From NCBI RefSeq assembly GCF_900215335.1, contig NZ_OCMT01000004.1:372001-436000 (forward strand): a stretch of DNA of 64,000 nucleotides. Direction: 5' to 3'. The DNA comes from Pedobacter xixiisoli (lineage in GTDB: Bacteria > Bacteroidota > Bacteroidia > Sphingobacteriales > Sphingobacteriaceae). The number at the start of each line of letters is the position of its first letter. Position 1 is the stretch's first letter. Positions 26,769-34,823 of the stretch are shown here, in pieces. The position numbers and the translations under genes were made by a program. The notes beneath the pieces were generated by a model. The model did not search any database and was not told where the DNA came from. It saw only the letters and a program-made list of their open reading frames with translations.

Positions 26769-28508
26769 CTAATTTCTAATTGGCGAACCTCCAAATCCTG
26801 TTGGCTGGTTATTATTTGAAGGAGCTGGCCTAGGTGTATTACTAGTTGCCGGCTTTTCTTTTGGCTTAGGTATGGGTAAAGGCGCCACTAATGGAATGGT
26901 GATAGTTTCATTTCTATCCCAATTTGCTCTGATAGACAGCTCTTTAGTATAGTTCCAAATCTTTTCCGGCTGGATTCCCAATTTTAGATTACCAGTGTCC
27001 CAAATACCATTTTTATTTTCATCGTAAACAATTCTTCCAAAGTAAATTCCCTGCTTATAGTTACTTAATTTTACTAAAGATTTATTGGCTATCGGATAGC
27101 TAGCGATAATATGATTATCCTTATTTACAATTTCTAGGATATATCGTTTAGCTGTATCTGGAGTTTCTACAGTTAGTATCAATGATCCATATTCATTAGC
27201 ATCAGCTAGGGTAAAAGTCTTTTTTAACTCTTTATTTTTAGCATCAAAAATAGCATTTATGGCATTTTCTCTAATTAATAATATGTATTCTTCCTTGGCT
27301 CGCCACTTATATTTTACATGATATTTTAACTGATTAATACTATCTTTTACCAAAGTAAACTTTCTAGGTATACTATCTTCAAGTAATAAAATCTTACTCT
27401 CATCAATATTTTTTATAGGAAAATTGAAAGTAATGCTCAAGTCTTTAAAAGGATTTAGCGTACCTCCTTCTAAGTTATCAACTATATTAATTACCCTGGT
27501 ATAAGTGTCTCTTTTCGACCTGCTGAACTTTACTGTATCCAATATTTTTCCATCATCTTTAACTGCTATTTTAACCGAATCAAAAGATAAATCTCCTAAC
27601 CATAAATTTGCAGAATCTTTGGTTTTATTGAATTGAAAGATCTTTCCTTGATCTACAGAAGGAGGGAAGAGTACTGTTAAATCTGGCGTATTTAGCTTTT
27701 TATTAAAACTTAATGAAATACTTCCGTCAGCATTTAGTTTTCTATCGGTAACTTTAAAATCTGAAGCTATTTCTTTAAATACATTTAATCTTACGCTATC
27801 GATGTTTTTTTCTAAAAGAAATGGTTCCTTAACAAATCCAATTTCGTCACTAATTTGTTGATAGATCCTATCGCCACCTTTTTCTTTTAAAGCATAGATT
27901 CTGTAAGTATCCTTTTTAAGATTATTCAATTTGAAGTTTCCACTACTATCTGTTAGCGTAAATATTGGAGCACGTTTTTTTCCAAACAAACTATCTCTAG
28001 ATAAAGGAAGAATAAATACAGTACTTTCTAGTTCAGCTTCTCCAGTTAATGCATTGGTCACAGTTCCGCTGATACTTAAAGAATCTAAGGTAGGACCTGT
28101 AGAAAAAGCATAGCTGAAATTCTTAAGTTCGTTACCTTCATTTAAGTCTACAATAGATTTACCAAAATTTAAAGTATACGTGGTATTTTTTTCCAAAGTA
28201 TCTGGTAAACTGATTTCCAATCTTTTTTGTTTGATCTTCAATTCGGGAATAGTTTCCAATTCTGGAGAAATGGAAAATTCTTTAAACTGGTTATTCAATT
28301 TTACATATTCGTCAAATTCTATGATGATTTTTTGTGCCTTGAAATTTCTAGTCAAATTTTCAGGAGTCATCTTTAAAATTTTCGGTGGGGTAGTATCTCT
28401 TGGTCCACCTTCTGGATTTTTCATTGCGGCGCAGCCATAAATGAAACATGCTACTAGAATTATGTAGAAAAAATTAATCGAAAAATGGTGTTTTTTGTTT
28501 TTCAGCAT
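26769..28508 (-). CDS. Ig-like (Big_5) domain lipoprotein
   Basis: A 579-residue lipoprotein: FFYIILVACFIYGC gives the lipobox, followed by KNPEGGPRDTTPPKI and a Big_5 Ig-like domain (KIIIEFDEYVKL, TLNFGKSIVDLNEGN). The rest is beta-rich with carboxypeptidase-regulatory-like segments (GNFKLNNLKKDTYRIYAL), ending in a Pro-rich low-complexity tail (KPKEKPATSNTPRPAPSNN). Such proteins are common in Bacteroidota as outer-membrane or surface lipoproteins of unknown role. It is 121 bases downstream of mnmG, same strand. Confidence 0.87.
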   Translation of the reverse strand: MLKNKKHHFSINFFYIILVACFIYGCAAMKNPEGGPRDTTPPKILKMTPENLTRNFKAQKIIIEFDEYVKLNNQFKEFSISPELETIPELKIKQKRLEISLPDTLEKNTTYTLNFGKSIVDLNEGNELKNFSYAFSTGPTLDSLSISGTVTNALTGEAELESTVFILPLSRDSLFGKKRAPIFTLTDSSGNFKLNNLKKDTYRIYALKEKGGDRIYQQISDEIGFVKEPFLLEKNIDSVRLNVFKEIASDFKVTDRKLNADGSISLSFNKKLNTPDLTVLFPPSVDQGKIFQFNKTKDSANLWLGDLSFDSVKIAVKDDGKILDTVKFSRSKRDTYTRVINIVDNLEGGTLNPFKDLSITFNFPIKNIDESKILLLEDSIPRKFTLVKDSINQLKYHVKYKWRAKEEYILLIRENAINAIFDAKNKELKKTFTLADANEYGSLILTVETPDTAKRYILEIVNKDNHIIASYPIANKSLVKLSNYKQGIYFGRIVYDENKNGIWDTGNLKLGIQPEKIWNYTKELSIRANWDRNETITIPLVAPLPIPKPKEKPATSNTPRPAPSNNNQPTGFGGSPIRN

Positions 28509-28629
28509 TTTTAATCGTTTTAATCGATTTTTACCTTTTTTGGAACTGTAATATTAAAATTTTGAGTTATGCTTTTATAACGCTTTATTTTAACTAGTTA
28601 TTTTTTATTAATAAATTATTGATTTTCAG

Positions 28630-30492
28630 TTATTTAGCTATGTGAACCATTAAAACAGAGATATCTGAAGGAGAAACGCCAGAAATTCTAGAAGCTTGCC
28701 CTAAAGTTCGTGGTTTTATCTTCAATAATTTTTCTCGAGCTTCTTTTGATAAAGATACTAATGTATTATAATCGAAATCTGGATTGATAGCTTTGTCTTC
28801 CATCTTCTGCATTTTATTTACAATCTCTTGTTCTTTTTCAAAATAGGCTTCGTACTTAATCTTGATTTCCGCCTGTTCTACAGTTTCTATTTCGAAGGTA
28901 TTAAGTAAATTATTAAAAGGTTCACTGACTTTTCTGATGTCGCTAATGTTTACTTGAGGTCTAGTTAATACACTGAATAATTTTACATTTTGAGTTAAAG
29001 GCGATGTACCCAGCTCTTCCATTAGTACATTAGCTTCTGACATTTCTATTCCTTGCTTTTTAGTGAAAGCTACAATATCATCAGAATCTTTTACCTTTTG
29101 TTTTACGATTGCTAGACGTTCATCATTAACCAAACCTAAATCATGAGCAATAGGAGTGAGGCGAATATCAGCATTATCTTGTCTTAGTAATAAACGATGC
29201 TCTGCTCTAGACGTAAACATTCTATAGGGTTCTTCTGTACCTTTTGTTACCAAGTCATCTATCAAAACACCTATATATGATTCTGAACGCTTCATAATAA
29301 GTTCATGTTTGTCATAAACCTTCTGGTGTGCATTGATTCCTGCTATAAAACCTTGACTAGCAGCTTCTTCATAACCAGTTGTGCCATTAATTTGTCCTGC
29401 AAAAAATAAATTGCTTATTAATTTAGTCTCTAAGGTTAATGAGAGCTGTGTAGGCGGAAAGTAGTCATATTCTATAGCATAACCTGGTCTAAACATCTTC
29501 GCATTTTCAAAACCAGGTATTTGAGTTAACGCTTTATATTGTACATCTTCTGGCAAAGAGGTAGAAAATCCATTAACATAAATCTCACAAGTATGCCAGC
29601 CTTCTGGTTCCACAAAAATTTGATGACGTTCACGTTCTGCAAATCTGTTGATTTTGTCTTCAATTGATGGACAGTAACGAGGACCTAAACCTTTGATTCT
29701 ACCAGTAAACATCGGAGATTTTTCGAAGCCTTCTTTCAAAGTTTCATGTACTTTATCGTTGGTATAGGTAATCCAGCAGCAACGTTGATCTGTTGGAAGT
29801 GCTACATTAGTGTACGAAAATCTACCTCTTTCTTCATCTCCCCATTGCTCTTCCATTAAGCTATAATTTAACGAACGACCGTCAATTCTAGGAGGGGTAC
29901 CCGTTTTCATTCTTCCAGCTTCGAAGCCTAATTCTACCAATTGTTCTGTTAAACCAGTAGCAGATTTTTCTCCGGTTCTGCCGCCACCCATTTTTTTCTC
30001 ACCGATATGAATGATTCCATTTAGGAAAGTACCGTTGGTAAGTACTACGGATTTGCCTTTAATCTCTACACCTAAATTAGTTTTTACACCAACAACAGTG
30101 TTGTTTTTTATCAAAAGTGAACTCACCATTTCTTGCCAAAAGTCTACATTTGGTAAACTTTCTAGGGTTAGTCTCCATTCTTCTGCAAATCTTTTTCTAT
30201 CATTTTGGGTACGTGGACTCCACATTGCTGGACCTTTAGATTTGTTCAGCATCCTGAATTGGATAGTTGTTTTATCTGCGATGATACCAGAGTAACCACC
30301 CATAGCATCAATTTCTCTAACTATTTGTCCTTTGGCTACGCCACCCATAGCTGGGTTACAACTCATTTGGGCAATAGTCTCCATGTTCATGGTAATTAAT
30401 AGCACCGATGAACCTAAATTTGCAGCAGCAGCAGCAGCTTCACAACCGGCATGACCTGCTCCAACTACAATTACGTCGTATTCTTTAAACAT
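28630..30492 (-). CDS. mnmG: tRNA uridine-5-carboxymethylaminomethyl modification enzyme
   Basis: A 620-residue FAD protein, partner of MnmE in making cmnm5U at the tRNA wobble position. It opens with DVIVVGAGHAGCEAAAAAA and has the family blocks MSCNPAMGGVAKGQIVREIDAMGG, GRMKTGTPPRIDGRSL and QINGTTGYEEAASQG, with the C-terminal helical domain ending in GVSPSDISVLMVHI. Length is standard. The old name gidA reflects that it often lies beside oriC. The 5' side holds two parS sites. Confidence 0.97.
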   Translation of the reverse strand: MFKEYDVIVVGAGHAGCEAAAAAANLGSSVLLITMNMETIAQMSCNPAMGGVAKGQIVREIDAMGGYSGIIADKTTIQFRMLNKSKGPAMWSPRTQNDRKRFAEEWRLTLESLPNVDFWQEMVSSLLIKNNTVVGVKTNLGVEIKGKSVVLTNGTFLNGIIHIGEKKMGGGRTGEKSATGLTEQLVELGFEAGRMKTGTPPRIDGRSLNYSLMEEQWGDEERGRFSYTNVALPTDQRCCWITYTNDKVHETLKEGFEKSPMFTGRIKGLGPRYCPSIEDKINRFAERERHQIFVEPEGWHTCEIYVNGFSTSLPEDVQYKALTQIPGFENAKMFRPGYAIEYDYFPPTQLSLTLETKLISNLFFAGQINGTTGYEEAASQGFIAGINAHQKVYDKHELIMKRSESYIGVLIDDLVTKGTEEPYRMFTSRAEHRLLLRQDNADIRLTPIAHDLGLVNDERLAIVKQKVKDSDDIVAFTKKQGIEMSEANVLMEELGTSPLTQNVKLFSVLTRPQVNISDIRKVSEPFNNLLNTFEIETVEQAEIKIKYEAYFEKEQEIVNKMQKMEDKAINPDFDYNTLVSLSKEAREKLLKIKPRTLGQASRISGVSPSDISVLMVHIAK

Positions 30493-30503
30493 ATTTCTAA
30501 TTA

Positions 30504-30519
30504 TGTTTCACGTGAAACA
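30504..30519. promoter_or_regulatory. parS: parS centromere-like site 1 (perfect)
   Basis: TGTTTCACGTGAAACA, the canonical bacterial ParB-binding palindrome, without mismatch. It is 12 bases upstream of the mnmG start codon (outside the gene). Confidence 0.93.
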
Positions 30520-30544
30520 TTGTTTTGTTTATATTTTTCTTTCG

Positions 30545-30560
30545 TGTTTCACGTGAAACA
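30545..30560. promoter_or_regulatory. parS: parS centromere-like site 2 (perfect)
   Basis: A second exact TGTTTCACGTGAAACA, 41 bp from the first (centre to centre), about four turns of the helix. parA and parB are not in this window. Confidence 0.93.
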
Positions 30561-30575
30561 TGAAAAGAATTTATA

Positions 30576-32438
30576 TTATTTTTCAGACAATTCCATCCAA
30601 CGCATCATATCTGTTTCAATAGTTTTATTGATTTTTTCTATTGTTTCTGATATTTCTTGAATTTTGATATAGTCTGAAGGATTAGTATTATTTAAATCTT
30701 GCGATAAATTTTTAACCTTCGCTTCGTTTTCTGCTAAAGCTTCTTCCAAGTTTTTAAACTCTTGTTGTTCTTTGAAAGTTAATTTACTAACGCTTGAAGT
30801 ATTTGTATATTTTTGTTCGTCTGCTTTTTGCTTTTTAACAGCAGCTTCTTTTTCTTGTTCTAAGCTGTTACGATGTTCTGAATAGTTTCCGTTGAATATT
30901 TTTACACTACCATTGCCTTCCATGATAAATAGCTGGTCGCTCATTTTGTCTAACAAGTATCTATCGTGAGAAACCAATATTAGTATACCTGGAAAGTTTT
31001 CTAAGAATTCTTCTAATACATTTAGCGTATCAATATCTAAATCGTTTGTAGGTTCATCTAGAATTAAAAAGTTTGGATTTTGCATCAGAACTTTCATTAG
31101 ATGTAAACGCTTCTTTTCTCCACCACTTAATTTTTCTACAAAGCCATGCTGTTTCTTTGGTGGAAATAAAAATAGTGTAAGTAGGGCAGAAGCTGAAATG
31201 GTTTGTCCATCCGCCATTTTAATATATTCTGCATCTGCTTTGACGATATCAATTACTCGTTCTTTTCCGCTGAAACTTAATCCGCCTTGTTTGTAATAGC
31301 CATATTGAGTAGTATCTCCAATGTCTACCTTACCATTGTCTGGATTTAAATTTCCAGTAATAATATTTAATAGTGTTGATTTTCCAGTGCCATTTTTACC
31401 AGCTAAGCCAATTCTATCACCTTTTTTGAAAACATAACTGAAGTCTTCGATAATTGTTTTATCATTAAAACTTTGGTTAATGTTTTCTAGTTCCAGAATT
31501 TTATTTCCTTGACGGGCCATTTTAACATTAAGCGTAACTTTTTGATGGTCTACTCGCTGTTTAGTTTTTTCCTCTAAATCATAAAATGAGTCGATTCTAG
31601 ATTGAGATTTAGTAGTACGGGCAGCCGGCATTCTACGCATCCATTCCAATTCTTTCTTTAAAAGATTTTTATTTTTCTGAAATGTAGCATCATCTTGAGC
31701 TTCTCTTTCTGATTTCTTTTCTAGAAAATAAGCATAGTTACCATTGTAAGTGAAAGTCTTCCCTCTCTCTAATTCTACAATGGTATTGCAAACATTGTCT
31801 AGAAAATATCTATCGTGGGTTACTAATAATAAAGTTTTAGCGCCTGAAGTAAGAATTTTTTCTAACCATTCAATCGTATCGATATCCAAATGGTTGGTTG
31901 GCTCATCTAATACATAAATTTCAGGGTCTTCAATTAGAAGTTTAGCTAAAGCAAGCCTTTTGCGCTGACCACCAGATAAAGTATCTATTTTTTGTTGCAG
32001 TTGGTTAATGCCCATTCTGCTCAAAATAGTTTTTATTTGATGTTCATATTCCCATGCATTGTGCTCGCTTAATTCTTCATATAATCTGTTGAGCTTCTTT
32101 TCATCAGGATGTTCTTCCTCAATTAATTCTTCATATTCTTTTATCAACTGTTGTTGCTTGTTTTCTGAAGAGAAAATAAAGTCGCTGATAGATGAATTAT
32201 CTGGGAAAGATGGTTCTTGATCCAGGAATCCAATCTCGGTAGATTTATTTTTTACAATCTTTCCTTCTAGCGGAGCGAAGCGCTCTGCAAGTAATTTCAT
32301 TAGCGTGCTTTTACCAGCGCCATTAACGCCAACCAGCGCAACACGCTGTCCAGCATTAATTCCTAATGTTAAATTTTTAAATAGCCATTCGTCGTGGTAG
32401 GCGTGGCCGAGCCCTTCTGCTGCAATTAATGTACTCAA
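30576..32438 (-). CDS. ABC-F family ATPase (Uup-like)
   Basis: A 620-residue protein of two fused ABC domains without membrane segments. Walker A motifs are GVNGAGKST and GKNGTGKST, signatures LSGGQRKRLALAK and LSGGEKKRLHLMK, and Walker B sites are VLDEPTNHLDID and ILDEPTNDLDID. The linker is charged, and a C-terminal coiled coil (about residues 540-620) is like that of Uup. ABC-F proteins act on ribosomes, and Uup also affects DNA-junction stability. It is upstream of mnmG with the parS pair in between. Confidence 0.93.
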   Translation of the reverse strand: MSTLIAAEGLGHAYHDEWLFKNLTLGINAGQRVALVGVNGAGKSTLMKLLAERFAPLEGKIVKNKSTEIGFLDQEPSFPDNSSISDFIFSSENKQQQLIKEYEELIEEEHPDEKKLNRLYEELSEHNAWEYEHQIKTILSRMGINQLQQKIDTLSGGQRKRLALAKLLIEDPEIYVLDEPTNHLDIDTIEWLEKILTSGAKTLLLVTHDRYFLDNVCNTIVELERGKTFTYNGNYAYFLEKKSEREAQDDATFQKNKNLLKKELEWMRRMPAARTTKSQSRIDSFYDLEEKTKQRVDHQKVTLNVKMARQGNKILELENINQSFNDKTIIEDFSYVFKKGDRIGLAGKNGTGKSTLLNIITGNLNPDNGKVDIGDTTQYGYYKQGGLSFSGKERVIDIVKADAEYIKMADGQTISASALLTLFLFPPKKQHGFVEKLSGGEKKRLHLMKVLMQNPNFLILDEPTNDLDIDTLNVLEEFLENFPGILILVSHDRYLLDKMSDQLFIMEGNGSVKIFNGNYSEHRNSLEQEKEAAVKKQKADEQKYTNTSSVSKLTFKEQQEFKNLEEALAENEAKVKNLSQDLNNTNPSDYIKIQEISETIEKINKTIETDMMRWMELSEK

Positions 32439-32641
32439 GATGCTTTGAAACGATTTATATAAACTAAACCATTCCGATTATCGGAATAGCTTCATCACCC
32501 TTTAAACAATTATTTATATGGTGAAAATTCGCAGCAAAAGTACGGAATAATAACTGCTTAATGCTTTGTAGCTAACAGATTAGTTGTTAAACCAAAAAAT
32601 ATTACGAAAGTGTGTTACGGATGTAGCGAAGTTTAATCTAA

Positions 32642-33328
32642 TTAATTCAAATTGAAATTGTCGTTTCTGATGTTCATTACGTTAGATGCGGCAAGAATTG
32701 ACACGATTAAAGCTCCAATAATGATGGCAATAAGTAGTTGTAAAGTGGAATATAGATTGGTGCCTCTTACAATTTTTTGAGATTCTTCCTTTAATTGTTC
32801 CCCAACTACGGTTTGGACTTTTGTAAGTTGAGAAAGAGTATTAGAAATATCTAAAAAAGATTGTTCGGCATTGCTGTCGTATAACTTTCTAAGCGCTGTT
32901 TTTTCTAAGGTATTTGCATTTAATAAGATGTTTTTTTCCAGAACTTTATTTTCTAATAACTTAACTTTTAATTCAGTTAAATGATTTTTTTCATTCTTTA
33001 CTAAAAATGTCTTTTCGTACTTAGCTAATAACGTATCAATATGTTTGTCGTACGTTTTAAGTTTGTTGTTTAATTGCTGAGCAGAAAGTTTATTTTGATC
33101 GCTATAAACGAATGTTTCTAGAAGGAAGCGCTTTGCGTAAAGCTTCTCGGAAATGTAGAAAATATCAGTTGCCGGAACGAGCCTGTCGTTATACAAAGAA
33201 GAAAATGCCTTTTCCATGTTTTTAATACTTCTGTCTTCGAGTAAACGAATCAAAATGGTACAAGCCATAATTAAGAACAGCAAAACCGCAATCTTGGTCT
33301 TTTGCTTAAGGGAGTAAGCGAATTTCAT
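32642..33328 (-). CDS. 4HB_MCP sensory-domain membrane protein without signalling domain
   Basis: A 228-residue protein with a membrane helix near the N terminus (KIAVLLFLIMACTILIRLL), a helical periplasmic domain of about 150 residues typical of the four-helix-bundle chemoreceptor sensor (RLVPATDIFYISEKLYAKRF), and a second helix (LLIAIIIGALIVSILAA). Only about 13 residues follow, so no HAMP, kinase or methyl-accepting domain is present. It is not a broken gene in an obvious way. It must signal through a partner or act otherwise. Confidence 0.85.
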   Translation of the reverse strand: MKFAYSLKQKTKIAVLLFLIMACTILIRLLEDRSIKNMEKAFSSLYNDRLVPATDIFYISEKLYAKRFLLETFVYSDQNKLSAQQLNNKLKTYDKHIDTLLAKYEKTFLVKNEKNHLTELKVKLLENKVLEKNILLNANTLEKTALRKLYDSNAEQSFLDISNTLSQLTKVQTVVGEQLKEESQKIVRGTNLYSTLQLLIAIIIGALIVSILAASNVMNIRNDNFNLN

Positions 33329-33783
33329 CTATCTGTTTTATTAATATTTTGTTTATTTTCTCATTTTGTATTAATGAGCTCGTAAACTCGGTTTTATTTT
33401 TCAAAGTTGATAAGCACTCTCCCGATATTTTCGGGATCGGTTTCATATTTGGTTGTTATAAATTCACAAGATAACTAAATTTTTGTAAAGGGTAGGGTTT
33501 ATGTTGAACTTGCTCAATTGATTTTTGGTAGCTCAAATTAGGCTGCGCAAGAAAACTTAAATACGAGAACTGGTTTACATTATTTAAACCCGATTAAAGC
33601 GAGCACAAAATGAAGCGCTATCAGCGCAAATGGAGTAAAGCGGAAAGCGGGACTATCGGGACCCTTATTGTAGTGATATTGCTTTTCTAAAATATATTTT
33701 TCGAAATCAATAGAAATAAAAAAAGCGGGCATCCACCCGCTTGTTAACTAAAACTAAACTAAATTTATATGTGAATATGAATT
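33329..33783. other. Long gap with hairpins and a GC-richer repeat-like block
   Basis: No ORF is supported. A short CCCGATATTTTCGGG palindrome lies near 33421-33435. The stretch at about 33589-33665 (GCGAGCACAAAATGAAGCG to CGGGACTATCGGGACCC) is richer in G+C than its surroundings and looks like a fragment of a dispersed repeat that I recall from Pedobacter intergenic regions. The terminator of the GIN-domain gene is at the end. Confidence 0.5.
33723..33742 (-). terminator. Terminator of the GIN-domain gene
   Basis: AAGCGGG, a 6-base loop, then CCCGCTT, followed on the minus strand by a run of T. It is 41 bases after the stop codon. Confidence 0.8.
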
Positions 33784-34416
33784 TTAAAAAATGGTTAAAA
33801 CATCGTTAGTAGGTAGCTCGTTGCTTGCAACTTGCTTTTGGGCTACTGCAGTGTTTTTAGATTGGATACTACTATTTTCGGCAGTAAATTTATCCATATT
33901 GATAGCTGCCAAATTGTTAATTGATGCGTTATATTCACCAGTATTACCGCTTAAAGTTAAACTAGATTTTCCGTTTACGTTTGCGAATAAATCAACAGTG
34001 TTTGTGTTTAAAATTGCTTTAGATTGGTCTTTCAAATTAATGGTTAAACTAAGTGCGCTAAATTTTCCGCTAGTTTTTACTATTGCACTGTCGCTAACTG
34101 TAATTTCGTTTAATTGATTGGCGTAAACCACAACCGTTAAGGTTTCTTTATTGAACGAGCTAATTCTTAACTCGCCATTTTTCTCTTGTACTAAAGCATT
34201 TTTTGCATAGTAGTTATCGTAAACTTGTACACTTTGATTTTGGCTTTGAACCAAGATTACTTCAACGTTACCAGCAACGTTTAATTTGTTGAACTTTTTA
34301 ACTTCGCCTACTACAGTTACTTTTTTTGTTGCTGAAGCGTTTACAAAAGCTGGAGCACTTGTACTGATAGCTACTGTTAAGATGGCTGCGAATAGATTTT
34401 TAATAGAAGTTTTCAT
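33784..34416 (-). CDS. GIN/DUF2807-domain secreted protein
   Basis: A 210-residue exported protein with signal peptide (KNLFAAILTVAISTSAPAF, then VNA). The body matches the GIN (head GIN, DUF2807) auto-transporter adhesin-like beta-helix: FNKLNVAGNVEVILVQSQNQSVQV and later turns such as LNEITVSDSAIVKTSG, ALSLTINLKDQSKAIL. These small beta-helical proteins are abundant in Bacteroidota and their function is not established. It has its own terminator and is a single-gene unit. Confidence 0.85.
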   Translation of the reverse strand: MKTSIKNLFAAILTVAISTSAPAFVNASATKKVTVVGEVKKFNKLNVAGNVEVILVQSQNQSVQVYDNYYAKNALVQEKNGELRISSFNKETLTVVVYANQLNEITVSDSAIVKTSGKFSALSLTINLKDQSKAILNTNTVDLFANVNGKSSLTLSGNTGEYNASINNLAAINMDKFTAENSSIQSKNTAVAQKQVASNELPTNDVLTIF

Positions 34417-34647
34417 ATCGTTATTTATTTAAATATTTTTCTGTTTTTTAATTGGTTACATCTATAAGACTGTATCATTTGGAAAACGTTGCAGCAGATG
34501 TTGAAGGTTTATACCAGCGAGAGTTTTGCTTCGACCAACGCTTGTAATTTTTCGACGAACGGTCGCGTATTTTTGAGTGGAATGTCAACAAATTAAGTTT
34601 GATGAATTTAGGTAGCTTAATTTCGCATGTATCATTAAATATTAATT

Positions 34648-34717
34648 GAAACATTAAGGAGTTAAGGTTAATTAAGGATTTTACTTCGCTTTTTTAATTC
34701 ATTATTGATTAAAGTTT
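34648..34717. repeat. Degenerate copy of the AACCATTAAGGA repeat
   Basis: GAAACATTAAGGAGTTAAGG begins the left part; the right part (AATTCATTATTGATTAAAGTTT) is only a weak complement. Compare the copy at 13939-14002. Confidence 0.5.
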
Positions 34718-34784
34718 TTGGCTGGAGAACTTCTCGAGATGAAATAAAAATTGCTTAGCCGCATTGAATTTGGCTCCAAGAGGC

Positions 34785-34792
34785 TAACTTTG
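34785..34792 (+). promoter_or_regulatory. Promoter -7 element of the apbE gene
   Basis: TAACTTTG, with TTG at 34764-34766 (18-base gap). The start codon follows after 31 bases. Confidence 0.65.
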
Positions 34793-34823
34793 CTCTTATC
34801 TGGAATAAAACTTAATAAATACA

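Larger units (their letters stand above)
34417..34823. other. Gap holding a decayed repeat and the apbE promoter
   Basis: No ORF is supported in these 407 bases. A decayed AACATTAAGGA-family repeat is at 34648-34717, a short inverted motif near 34526-34567 (TCGACCAACG, TCGACGAACGGTCG), and the promoter of the ApbE gene is at the right end. Confidence 0.5.

Noticed and set aside
30451..30660. 69-codon + strand open frame across the parS pair
   Set aside because: It spans the parS sites and overlaps the 3' end of the ABC-F gene; composition is not protein-like.
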